This document shows, one piece after another, positions 1-6,807 of a stretch of DNA of 7,132 nucleotides. The stretch comes from an uncultured Methylobacter sp. Lineage in GTDB: Bacteria > Pseudomonadota > Gammaproteobacteria > Methylococcales > Methylomonadaceae. The stretch lies in the NCBI GenBank assembly GCA_903831545.1, contig CAIKYI010000457.1, positions 1 to 7,132 of the forward strand. Reading direction: 5' to 3'. Below the pieces are notes generated by a model. That model had not been told where the DNA came from, did not search any database, and saw nothing but the letters and a program-made list of their open reading frames with translations. Every line of letters starts with the position of its first letter. Position 1 is the stretch's first letter. The translations under genes and the position numbers were made by a program.

Positions 1-34
1 AAGTTGGTAATTGCAGCGAGTTGTTATTTTCAAC

Positions 35-62
35 TTGATTTAATTTTTTTGTTAGGCATAAT
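35..62 (+). promoter_or_regulatory. Candidate sigma70 promoter for the AP2-like gene
   Basis: TTGATT (35-40) and CATAAT (57-62) are separated by 16 bases and resemble -35 and -10 elements. They lie about 120 bases upstream of the ATG at 182, in an AT-rich stretch. This would leave a leader of roughly 110 bases in which I see no clear structure, only a six-codon ATG frame (136-156) that is probably chance. The spacing is slightly short and the surrounding T-richness makes random matches likely. Confidence 0.35.
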
Positions 63-181
63 TTGTCATCAATAGCTTACAGAGGGCCCAAAGATTTATT
101 CCAAATTAGGGTTATTTGAGGCTAGTCGGCATAACATGGCTGTTAAATTCAATTAGCTACATAGTTTGATGAGGTCCTATC

Positions 182-697
182 ATGGCAAAAAATAAACATA
201 TTACTGAACCCGATGTGTTCGGTTATCAAGTTCGCATCGTAAGGCGTGGCAAAGAAAGCAGTCGTTATTTTTCACATAAGCTTTGGGGAAACAAAGGCAA
301 GTCCTTAAAGGCAGCGCTTACCTGGCGTGACCAGATGCTGATTGTTTTAAAAGGCAGTAAAACGCGGTTTCTAAAGCCACCCAAGAATAAAACCACTACC
401 GGAGTCACTGGAGTCTCCAGAACCATCAAGTATGATCATCGTAAAGATAAAAGCTATCTTTGCTACACCGTTTTTTGGGTAAATAATTGTAAGTCAAGAA
501 ACAAAACCTTTCAGGTTGGCAATGTAGATAAAGTAACGGCAGATGATGAGTTGCATGCATTTCGAACTGCCAAGCTGTTTAGAAGTTGCTATGAGTTTTC
601 AATAGACAATGATCTTGAGTTTTATGACGATAAATTTATCGGCTGGAAAAAAACCAGGTTATATGAAAACGAAAATTTGAACGCAGTAGCTGTTTGA
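182..697 (+). CDS. Small protein with two AP2/ERF-like domains, probable DNA-binding protein
   Basis: A 171-residue basic protein that I read as two tandem AP2/ERF-like units. Unit 1 (about residues 14-52) has a beta-rich stretch starting GYQVRIVRRG, then an SRYFSHKLWG strand and a helix KAALTWRDQM. Unit 2 (about 74-138) starts with the GVTGVSR motif often seen at the start of bacterial AP2 domains, followed by YTVFWV, a KTFQVGN strand and a helix with HAFRTAKLFR. AP2 domains are three-stranded sheets plus a helix that bind DNA; in bacteria they occur in homing endonucleases, phage-related proteins and small stand-alone proteins. No nuclease motif is visible, and the acidic tail (about 141-165) is unassigned. 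The start is supported by GAGG at 171-174, seven bases before the ATG. The gene converges on exbD and need not share its function. It reads AT-richer than its neighbours, so it may have been acquired. The AP2 call rests on pattern recognition; the cellular role is unknown. Confidence 0.7.
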   Translation: MAKNKHITEPDVFGYQVRIVRRGKESSRYFSHKLWGNKGKSLKAALTWRDQMLIVLKGSKTRFLKPPKNKTTTGVTGVSRTIKYDHRKDKSYLCYTVFWVNNCKSRNKTFQVGNVDKVTADDELHAFRTAKLFRSCYEFSIDNDLEFYDDKFIGWKKTRLYENENLNAVAV

Positions 698-745
698 AAT
701 CATTCGCTACCTGAAACAGCTCTAAGCCTTAAAACGGAAGCCTTT

Positions 746-785
746 AAAAACCACGAACAACGATAATGTCTTCGTGGTTTTTTTT
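746..785. terminator. Intrinsic terminator between convergent genes, probably bidirectional
   Basis: A perfect 12-bp inverted repeat, AAAAACCACGAA (746-757) and TTCGTGGTTTTT (771-782), encloses a 13-base loop. On the plus strand it runs into eight T residues (778-785), the classical Rho-independent form, and would end the AP2-like transcript. On the minus strand the stem ends in five T residues, so it can also end the exbB-exbD transcript, whose stop codon lies at 789-791, directly beside it. Confidence 0.9.
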
Positions 786-788
786 GTC

Positions 789-1199
789 CTACTGCTTGAT
801 GGATACGAACGCTATTTTGGCAATTCCTGCATGCTGTACTGTTGCCATCACTTCAGCTACTTTTGAGTAAACAACATCTTGATCAGCGTATAAGTGCAAG
901 CCAATTTCTGGACTTTTTAACAGCTCGGCTTTCAATGCCGATTCCAATCCGGCAAGGTCATTAAGGGGGAGTTTGTTCAGTGTTATAGCACCTTTTGCAT
1001 CAATGCCAAGTTGCAGCGGTTGTTCTTTGATATCCGCTGTGGTCTCTGCCGTTTTAGGTAAGGTCACATGCACTGATTGTGTGAGTAGCGGTGCGGTCAC
1101 CAGCAAAATAATCACCAGTACCAGCATCACATCAACCAAAGGTGTAACATTGATGTCGGCCATGGCTCCTTCTTCTTCGGACTGAGGTTTAAAGGCCAT
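789..1199 (-). CDS. exbD: Biopolymer transport protein ExbD
   Basis: A 136-residue inner-membrane protein of the ExbD/TolR family. With ExbB it forms the proton channel that energises TonB. A short cytoplasmic head (1-20, including an EEE stretch) leads into INVTPLVDVMLVL and a single membrane helix (about 21-39). D23 corresponds to the essential membrane Asp of E. coli ExbD (D25). The remainder (about 43-136) is the periplasmic domain. Its length is normal for the family. The start is well supported: AAGGA (plus-strand 1206-1210) lies six bases upstream, inside the end of exbB, and only two bases separate the genes, so translation is probably coupled. ExbD rather than TolR is preferred because tonB and a TonB-dependent receptor are next door and no tolA/tolB is present. 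The gene ends directly beside the 746-785 terminator. Confidence 0.93.
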   Translation of the reverse strand: MAFKPQSEEEGAMADINVTPLVDVMLVLVIILLVTAPLLTQSVHVTLPKTAETTADIKEQPLQLGIDAKGAITLNKLPLNDLAGLESALKAELLKSPEIGLHLYADQDVVYSKVAEVMATVQHAGIAKIAFVSIKQ

Positions 1200-1201
1200 A
1201 A

Positions 1202-1867
1202 TTATTCCTTGGCAGTGGCATTAGCGCTTGAGGCGATATGCATGAAACTCACCACAAAATTTTCCAGGCCTGCGCGTTGTTGTTTAACGCGGCGCAAAAA
1301 AAAGTTATAGGCCAACACAGCCGGTACGGCGACTGCGATACCGATTGCTGTTGCGACCAAGGCATCCCCAATAGGACCGGCTACCACATCCAGGCTGGTT
1401 GAGCCGCTGGCGGTAATTTCATGCATTGCATGCATAATACCCAGCACCGTACCGAACAAGCCAACGAAGGGAGACGTACTGCCTATGCTGGCAAGTAACG
1501 TCAAACCACTTTCCATTTTGTGTTGCTCTTGTTGCATTTGTATCAATAAGGAGTGTTCCAGCAGTTCTTCAGGGATTCCCCGATATTTAAGGCTCTTGCC
1601 TGCAAATTGCTGACTTTCGGTCATCCATGCAAAACCTTGCTGTGCAATTCGTGCTTGCGGTCCTTTGGTTACTTCTGCAGGTAGTGTTTTGGCCTGTTCC
1701 AGATTTTCTGCATCCCAAAATGCTTTGTTAAAGCTTCGATTATAAGAGCTGTTCTTGGTAAACTGCCAAATCTTGAAAAAAATCACTGTCCATGTCGCCA
1801 CAGAAAAGACCAGCAAAGTATATAAAGTACCGTCGATAATAATCTCTGGCGTAATATGATAGGGCAT
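1202..1867 (-). CDS. exbB: Biopolymer transport protein ExbB (MotA/TolQ/ExbB proton channel)
   Basis: A 221-residue inner-membrane protein that forms the pentameric proton channel around ExbD. The expected three membrane segments are visible: about 12-32, 122-148 (containing GLFGTVLGI) and 166-190 (ATAIGIAVAVPAVLAYN), with a cytoplasmic domain of about 85 residues between the first and second. T140 and T173 match the conserved channel threonines (T148 and T181 in E. coli). The position of the conserved Glu (E176 in E. coli, in AEALLATAIG) is Asp here: D168 in GDALVATAIG, codon GAT at 1364-1366. The charge is kept but the side chain is shorter. An excellent Shine-Dalgarno site, AAGGAG (1874-1879), lies six bases before the ATG and fixes the start. 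A 200-base gap separates it from tonB upstream, so exbB-exbD may have their own promoter, although I found no convincing -35/-10 pair there. Confidence 0.93.
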   Translation of the reverse strand: MPYHITPEIIIDGTLYTLLVFSVATWTVIFFKIWQFTKNSSYNRSFNKAFWDAENLEQAKTLPAEVTKGPQARIAQQGFAWMTESQQFAGKSLKYRGIPEELLEHSLLIQMQQEQHKMESGLTLLASIGSTSPFVGLFGTVLGIMHAMHEITASGSTSLDVVAGPIGDALVATAIGIAVAVPAVLAYNFFLRRVKQQRAGLENFVVSFMHIASSANATAKE

Positions 1868-1881
1868 TCCCTTCTCCTTGA

Positions 1882-1896
1882 TTGTAATGATTAAAA
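1882..1896 (-). promoter_or_regulatory. Weak Fur-like operator candidate before exbB
   Basis: The minus-strand 15-mer TTTTAATCATTACAA matches the 7-1-7 Fur consensus TGATAATnATTATCA at 10 of 14 defined positions, with an intact AATCATTA core. It sits just upstream of the exbB ribosome site. The region is AT-rich and a match of this quality can occur by chance, so this is only a pointer to possible iron control. Confidence 0.2.
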
Positions 1897-2067
1897 GTGA
1901 AATTTGAGACGGTATTCATCAAGTTGGTAACCTTTTTTTTCGTTTAGGGTCGCTACCTTGCCGCTTAATTGTTTCTGTCTTGTCAGAGCACTAATATGCA
2001 AAGTACGCACTTAAATTAGGCTCCTGCAGGAAACTCGCAAATCAAAAGGCTGTTTGCAAGCAAATCC

Positions 2068-2865
2068 TTATCGGGTTAATTTAAATTGCAGCGTCTGCAC
2101 CGCGCGTTGTTCAACAGCTACCCCAGTAACAATTTTTTCTTTAAATTTCCATTGAGTAATCGCATTCAGCGCGGCTTCGTCAAAAATATCGGCGGGTTCT
2201 GCTTCAATAACCGTGGCTTCATCAACGCTACCGCTGGAAGTAATGGTAAATTCAATTTTAACCCAGCCTTCGATATGACGATTTGCGGCGCGCGCAGGAT
2301 ATTTTGGTGGAATGCGCTCCAAAGGAATGACGCCAGTGCTGATTTTGGGTTCATTGCTGACCACAGCAGGCGCTGGCCTACTAACAGCTTGCGGAACTGG
2401 CGCGGCTGGCACTGGATTAGAAATCTGTGGCTGATCTTGAGTTATGGGTTCTGGTTTGGGCGAATCAGCTTGTTTTGGCAAGGTCACCTGCTTGGGAATA
2501 ACCAGCATTTTTTTCTTGACCGGTTGTTTTAACGGTTCTTTTTTCGGCGGTTCAGGTTTGGGAGGTTCCGGCTTTGGCGGTTCTGGAGGCGTAACTTCGG
2601 CTTTTGAGCCAGGCATGGAAACCATCGAAACTTCCATTATGACCAGTTCGGGTTTCTTGGTCGTTTCTGTCGGTCTTAGCAGCCAAATTGCCAGGCATAA
2701 ATGCAGCAGCACCACTAAGGTCAATATCAATCCTGCCATAAAGCGGGATCGTTCTTGGTCAGCTAAAAAGGTAAAGGGTGATCGGTTTTTTTGCACTGAC
2801 TCGTTTGCCTCATTGCCCAAATATTTCAGATGCTTGTCACCTGGGTGATTGTTAAATGAAAGCAT
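2068..2865 (-). CDS. tonB: TonB energy-transducing protein
   Basis: A 265-residue TonB family protein that carries ExbB-ExbD energy to outer-membrane receptors. It has a long cytoplasmic leader (1-42), one membrane helix (about 43-63) containing H55 near the position of the functional His20 of E. coli TonB, a Pro/Glu/Lys-rich periplasmic spacer (about 93-175, including PPEPPKPEPPKPEPP), and a C-terminal TonB domain (about 177-265). That domain shows the typical PPKYP entry, GWVKIEFTI strand and AITQWKFKE segment. No good Shine-Dalgarno site precedes the ATG at 2865; the only in-frame alternative nearby, M43 (2739), would remove the charged residues before the membrane helix, and an in-frame TGA lies shortly upstream. 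I therefore keep 2865, with some doubt. The gene starts 53 bases after the lipoprotein stop codon, so the two are probably co-transcribed, and it presumably serves the receptor encoded upstream. Confidence 0.93.
   Translation of the reverse strand: MLSFNNHPGDKHLKYLGNEANESVQKNRSPFTFLADQERSRFMAGLILTLVVLLHLCLAIWLLRPTETTKKPELVIMEVSMVSMPGSKAEVTPPEPPKPEPPKPEPPKKEPLKQPVKKKMLVIPKQVTLPKQADSPKPEPITQDQPQISNPVPAAPVPQAVSRPAPAVVSNEPKISTGVIPLERIPPKYPARAANRHIEGWVKIEFTITSSGSVDEATVIEAEPADIFDEAALNAITQWKFKEKIVTGVAVEQRAVQTLQFKLTR
2549..2593 (-). repeat. 15-base tandem repeat coding the TonB Pro-rich spacer
   Basis: Three adjacent 15-base units, each beginning GGTTC on the plus strand (2549-2563, 2564-2578 and a diverged 2579-2593), code on the minus strand for the EPPKP-type repeats in the TonB spacer. 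Each unit adds five residues, so copy-number change would alter the spacer length without breaking the frame. Confidence 0.7.
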
Positions 2866-2918
2866 GGGAACTTTTGTTTTGTAAACATCGATTGTACTTC
2901 ATACCGGGGCGATATTAA

Positions 2919-4172
2919 TTATTTAAGCAATTTTAATTGAAAATCGTGTTGTTGCGTTTTCCAGGAAAGGTAAAAATTAACGTCATCACCAACCAGAAAA
3001 GGCTGGTCGCCGGAATGTTCAGTTAATGCCACCATTTCAGGCTTGGACCAACTTTTACCGTCGTCGGCAGAGTTCATTAGTTTAATGATATTGTTAGTTC
3101 CGTCAAATTCCTGCCAAACCACTCTGACCTGCGAACCTAAAGCCAATACATGCGGATGACTTGCGCCGTCATTACCGAACTTAAGTTGTTCCGAAAAATG
3201 TTGCCCGGAATCGGTCGAATAGGCATAAAACAGACCTTGATGGGTGGGTGAGTTGCTAAACCAGACTTCGTGATAAATGCTGGAGGCGGAAATTGACAAG
3301 CCGGGACCATGATGTGGGCAGGCATCAATTTTCCAGTTATCCTGGCCAACACGCTGGGTATCGCCAGGCGTATTCCAGTCATTGAATTTAACCAGCGCAT
3401 GGTCGCGTATTTCACCTTCAAAAATATGTCGCCAAGTGATGACAGGCGTATTGTCCGGCGCTATTTCGGTAGCCAGTCGGCAACATTGGCAGACATGGGT
3501 AGCAATCCTTTTATTGGGATAAAAATGAGTTCCGCCATCATTAGACCAGGCGTAATAAATTGAAAAGCCATCAAATTTCTTTCCCGCTTTTTTTTCCGCT
3601 TCAAAATCACGCGCATCCAGCCAGGCTATAAATATTTCGCCATTTTTTCCAATGGAAATGCTATCAAAACGATGACTGATGGCCTCGAGATTATCATTGA
3701 CTGTAACCGGAGCAGAAAAATGTAGTCCACCGTCAGTCGAACGGCTGAAGCGAACATGGCCGCTATGCTTAGTCTCCAATTTTAAGGTCCAGGTCAGATA
3801 AATGGTGCCTTTTGCATCCAGCTTGATTTTTGGGCGATATTCACCTTTGGCTTCAATTTTTTCTTCAACAGCATTGACCTGCAACGGCTTGCCAAAACTG
3901 AGCCCTTTGTCATTTGATGATTGCACGAAAACATGATCATTATTTGCCCAGCTAATCCAAAGTATGCCTTTGTTGTCAAAGGCGGAACTGATTGTGTCAG
4001 CACATAGGTTTTCAGGTAAGGCTTTGGGATCAGCGCAAACACCTGTTTTCTCAGCCGTGTGATGATGCGCCTGAGGTTGTTTGTCAGTGGCTGAGGGTTT
4101 TACTGTAGTGTCATTTGCACAAGCAGAAACGGCAAGTGCGGTAAGAGCTAGAAAAAAGGATAAAGGCTTCAT
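2919..4172 (-). CDS. Asp-box beta-propeller lipoprotein, sialidase-like but probably not a sialidase
   Basis: A 417-residue envelope protein. Residues 1-17 are a lipoprotein signal ending VSA, followed by C18 as the lipidated Cys; N at +2 is compatible with outer-membrane sorting. A low-complexity linker with HHH (36-38) follows, then a propeller with five Asp boxes (SxDxGxxF/W) at about 86-93, 145-152, 210-217, 319-326 and 368-375. Pipelines would probably call this exo-alpha-sialidase, but I see no RIP arginine motif. Instead it has C46 and C57, CQCC at 228-231 and CPHHGP at 285-290. From memory, a CxCC and CPxxGP pair marks a subgroup of uncharacterised bacterial Asp-box proteins. The Cys/His cluster suggests disulfides or metal binding; that is inference. 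The gene lies between a TonB-dependent receptor and tonB, so a partner role in ligand capture is attractive. The ribosome site is weak, and the start is chosen for the intact signal peptide. Substrate unknown. Confidence 0.8.
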   Translation of the reverse strand: MKPLSFFLALTALAVSACANDTTVKPSATDKQPQAHHHTAEKTGVCADPKALPENLCADTISSAFDNKGILWISWANNDHVFVQSSNDKGLSFGKPLQVNAVEEKIEAKGEYRPKIKLDAKGTIYLTWTLKLETKHSGHVRFSRSTDGGLHFSAPVTVNDNLEAISHRFDSISIGKNGEIFIAWLDARDFEAEKKAGKKFDGFSIYYAWSNDGGTHFYPNKRIATHVCQCCRLATEIAPDNTPVITWRHIFEGEIRDHALVKFNDWNTPGDTQRVGQDNWKIDACPHHGPGLSISASSIYHEVWFSNSPTHQGLFYAYSTDSGQHFSEQLKFGNDGASHPHVLALGSQVRVVWQEFDGTNNIIKLMNSADDGKSWSKPEMVALTEHSGDQPFLVGDDVNFYLSWKTQQHDFQLKLLK

Positions 4173-4210
4173 GTACTACACCGAGATAAAGAATCAAACT
4201 AAGTTATAAA

Positions 4211-4273
4211 GGAAAAGCCGGGCTTGCCTGGATTACATGTAATAGCAACCCAGGCAACTCGGCTTGGTTTTCC
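4211..4273 (-). terminator. Terminator-like hairpin after the receptor gene, with a palindromic loop
   Basis: Read on the minus strand, GCCG and TTGCCTGG pair with CCAGGCAA and CGGC (plus-strand arms 4217-4231 and 4250-4263, small internal mismatch). The 3' side is followed by TTTTCCTTT. An outer GGAAAA/TTTTCC pairing (4211-4216 with 4268-4273) gives the A-tract and U-tract layout of an intrinsic terminator. The 18-base loop contains the perfect palindrome ATTACATGTAAT (4232-4243). It lies between the receptor stop and the lipoprotein start, so it may end receptor transcription or reduce read-through into the downstream genes. Confidence 0.65.
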
Positions 4274-4330
4274 TTTGGTATATATCGCGAAAACGTATCC
4301 TAAGTTTTAATAGTACGCCTGGCTCTAAAT

Positions 4331-6799
4331 TTAATAATTATACTTCAACTGGGCAAAGTAAGTGCGAGAAGGGAAGGGATGAAACAACCAGACCTGATCG
4401 TTATTGATGTTATCAATGCCAGCCGATGCACTGATTTGCTTGGTGATTTGATATTTGGCATGTACATCGACAATAAAGAACGATGTGCCGCCTGAAGCGT
4501 AAGTCGCTGGATTGATGTCGCTATTATTCAATTGACCAAACTGTGGACTGCTGTAACGACCACTGACTGAGGTGGTTAACTTATCTGTCGCGCGATAAGC
4601 GATAGTCGCACTGGCACGCCACTCAGGCACTCTAGGTTGGCGTTTTCCTGTTGAAGGTTGGTTAGCGTTGGGGTTTGCAGCAGTGGGGCCAGCGGCAGCG
4701 GCAGCGGCATCTCCAGCAGCGTTATCGGTAATTCTGGAGTCAGCCCAAGTTGCGTTTCCGTATAGATCAAGCCCTTGTATACCGACATTACTGTGTTCGC
4801 CAGAAAACTCAATACCATAAGTTTGGATTTCACCGACATTGGATGGTGTGCTAATTTGTCCGCCACTGGCCAAAAAGGTTTGTTGTGTATAGATCGCATC
4901 TTTTACGCGCTCCTGAAATAAGCTAAGACGCAATTTACCCTCATCCAGAAAATATTCTCCTGAAAGCTCTGAAGATAATGCTTCTTCGGGTTTTAGATTA
5001 GGATTCCCATTAATAATCCTTGGTGCCCCGGAAGTTATTGAGGTTGTTTGAAACAACTCAGTTACCGTGGCAAAGCGATAGGCTTGGCCAATGGCTAATC
5101 CTGTTTGTAAGCGATCTAAAGGCTTCCATGTCAACTTGGCTTTTGGTGAAAACTCCAGGTCATTTCGGTTAGCTTGGTTCACTGTTCTAAGGGCATTGCT
5201 TACTATGCCAGCGTTATAACCATCGAACGCATGCCAGTTCTCCAGACGACCACCGAGAGTAAGATTCCATTTTTTGTTAAAATCCCATGCATCTTGCAAC
5301 CAATAACCTTCGGTTTGGGTCTTGCCTTGTGAGTTAGTAAAAATAGTACCGCCATTACCTGTTTGCCAGTTGGTTGTGTTATAAACCGGGTTATTTAGTT
5401 CATACAAATCATGATGAAAACCAAAGCTCACCTCATGGTTACCCAATAGATCAACACCTGGCCGCCAAATTCCTTTGGCATCAGCGGTATTCCAACCGGT
5501 TCCTGTCAAACTGGTTGTTCTGCCAGCGCCATTGCTAGCCGCTTGGGTAGGTGTTTGTGTCGAGGCGCGACTTAAATCCGTTCCATATTCAACAACGCTG
5601 CCTGACAAATCCCAATCAAATTTCCCTCCAGTTTCGGATTTAAGATTCATTCCATGAGACCAGTGCATTTGTTCCGCTCTGGTTTCTGCAAAACTAGGGG
5701 AATTAGCCGCGCTTAAATCATATTTTTTTCCGCCAATATTAACGGTGCCGCTATTAACTACATTGCCTGCAGTATCACGTAAGAAGCTGTTAAATCCCGC
5801 ATTATTTTCATTTTGCCATAATCCCAATGTATATGCGGCGTGCATTGTTGGAGTAATGTCATAGCCAAGCTTCCATTTGAAGTTGTCCTGTACAGTGTGA
5901 TTAAGGTTTCCCTCACCCAATACCAAAGCATTGACTCCCGCTCCGTTTCGGTTAGCAATAGAACCAGTTACTACCTTGTCGCCAACTCCGGCATTGGTTG
6001 TTGAAGTGATGGGATTTATAAACGTTATCGGCTGACTATGACTGTCCAGATGGCTCACATCAAAACGAAACGATAAATCCTTGTAACGATCGCCTACATT
6101 AAAAGAATATTCCTGGCTGTCAAAAGTCTTGTTTTTGCCATAAAAACCATAATCTTGCCAGGTTGATTTTACATCGCCGCCAGCCTCAAATTTGTCCGGC
6201 ATTTTGGTTTTAATATCAATCACACCGCCCATCGAATTACCTGCGTAGGCTGCTGAAAATGGTCCATACATAACATCAGTCCGCTCAATTTCGGAAGGCG
6301 CTACCATATTCCAGCGGGGTGAACCGGTGTTGCCATTGTTATTGCCCAGCAACGAAGATAGCAGAATGCCGTCAGCATAAATCAAGCCCCGTGCACTGGC
6401 GCCAGTGCCTGACGTACGCCAACCCACGGGCGCATTGGTGTCCCCAATATAACGTCTACGCACTTGTATGCTGGGCATGTATTTAATGACGTCCTCTGCA
6501 GTCATTGCATTGATGGTGTTATCTATTTTTTCGCTGGTGACGCTTTCTGTGGTCGTTGGTAACCGATACTGGTCCTTTGCATTGGTTATCAATTTCTCGG
6601 TTACTGTTATGTCTGACAATACAGCTTTCGATTTTTCGGCTTTTTTGTCTGCGTTCGCTTTTTTACTGACTATGGGTTTGGTGTCAGGTGCGACTTCGTT
6701 TTGCTGGGTTTCAGCCACAGCGAATGGGCTTGCAGCCAGTAAAAGGCAAATTAATGTACGTCTGGAGCTAATCGGAAAAGGTGGTTTGAATTGGGTCAT
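4331..6799 (-). CDS. TonB-dependent outer-membrane receptor, ligand unknown
   Basis: An 822-residue outer-membrane receptor that imports a ligand using energy from TonB. A signal peptide (1-29) ends AVA before E30. A Lys-rich linker (about 41-60) leads to a TonB box, DITVTEK (63-69). The plug (about 80-200) includes VRRRYIGDTNAPVGWRTSG, the YADG segment (141-144), a GNNNGN loop and YGPFSAAYAGNSMGGVIDI. The beta-barrel (about 205-822) carries the usual late motif NPNLKPEEALSSELSGEYF and ends in Tyr, as outer-membrane proteins normally do. The TonB box follows the signal site by only about 33 residues, so there is no FecA-type signalling domain. The mature protein has no Cys. The start is firm: AGGAG (6806-6810) is six bases before the ATG. 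I recognise the plug style from uncharacterised proteobacterial receptors but cannot name the ligand. It is followed by a hairpin, the propeller lipoprotein and tonB-exbB-exbD, which together look like a dedicated uptake system. Confidence 0.93.
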   Translation of the reverse strand: MTQFKPPFPISSRRTLICLLLAASPFAVAETQQNEVAPDTKPIVSKKANADKKAEKSKAVLSDITVTEKLITNAKDQYRLPTTTESVTSEKIDNTINAMTAEDVIKYMPSIQVRRRYIGDTNAPVGWRTSGTGASARGLIYADGILLSSLLGNNNGNTGSPRWNMVAPSEIERTDVMYGPFSAAYAGNSMGGVIDIKTKMPDKFEAGGDVKSTWQDYGFYGKNKTFDSQEYSFNVGDRYKDLSFRFDVSHLDSHSQPITFINPITSTTNAGVGDKVVTGSIANRNGAGVNALVLGEGNLNHTVQDNFKWKLGYDITPTMHAAYTLGLWQNENNAGFNSFLRDTAGNVVNSGTVNIGGKKYDLSAANSPSFAETRAEQMHWSHGMNLKSETGGKFDWDLSGSVVEYGTDLSRASTQTPTQAASNGAGRTTSLTGTGWNTADAKGIWRPGVDLLGNHEVSFGFHHDLYELNNPVYNTTNWQTGNGGTIFTNSQGKTQTEGYWLQDAWDFNKKWNLTLGGRLENWHAFDGYNAGIVSNALRTVNQANRNDLEFSPKAKLTWKPLDRLQTGLAIGQAYRFATVTELFQTTSITSGAPRIINGNPNLKPEEALSSELSGEYFLDEGKLRLSLFQERVKDAIYTQQTFLASGGQISTPSNVGEIQTYGIEFSGEHSNVGIQGLDLYGNATWADSRITDNAAGDAAAAAAGPTAANPNANQPSTGKRQPRVPEWRASATIAYRATDKLTTSVSGRYSSPQFGQLNNSDINPATYASGGTSFFIVDVHAKYQITKQISASAGIDNINNDQVWLFHPFPSRTYFAQLKYNY
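4691..4708 (-). repeat. Three 6-base repeats coding a poly-Ala run in the receptor barrel
   Basis: Three exact copies of AGCGGC on the plus strand code for six consecutive Ala residues (698-703) in the receptor. They lie in an Ala/Pro/Asn-rich insert (about 693-718) between predicted late barrel strands, most likely a surface loop. Units of six bases keep the reading frame if the copy number changes. Confidence 0.6.
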
Positions 6800-6807
6800 G
6801 CAGGTCT

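Noticed and set aside
136..156. A six-codon ATG frame before the AP2-like gene as a regulatory leader peptide
   Set aside because: It has no ribosome site, no attenuator-like hairpin and no codon bias; such short frames are expected by chance.
1740..1922. A 60-codon minus-strand frame overlapping the start of exbB
   Set aside because: It shares most of its length with exbB in another frame, has no ribosome site of its own, and resembles no family; exbB has clear motifs and a strong Shine-Dalgarno site.
2022..2031. TCCTGCAGGA palindrome downstream of tonB as a terminator or operator
   Set aside because: No loop and no following T-run, so it is not a terminator; a single 10-base palindrome is too common to call an operator.
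2086..2532. A 148-codon plus-strand frame opposite the 3' part of tonB
   Set aside because: Antisense to the conserved TonB domain; its Asn/Phe/Trp-rich composition is typical of a shadow frame.
2444..2848. A Gly-rich plus-strand frame opposite tonB
   Set aside because: The glycines come from the antisense of the Pro-rich TonB spacer codons; this is a shadow of tonB.
2919..4172. Assignment of the propeller lipoprotein as a true exo-alpha-sialidase
   Set aside because: Asp boxes are structural and occur in many propellers; no RIP arginine motif is visible, and no sialic-acid catabolic genes are in the window.
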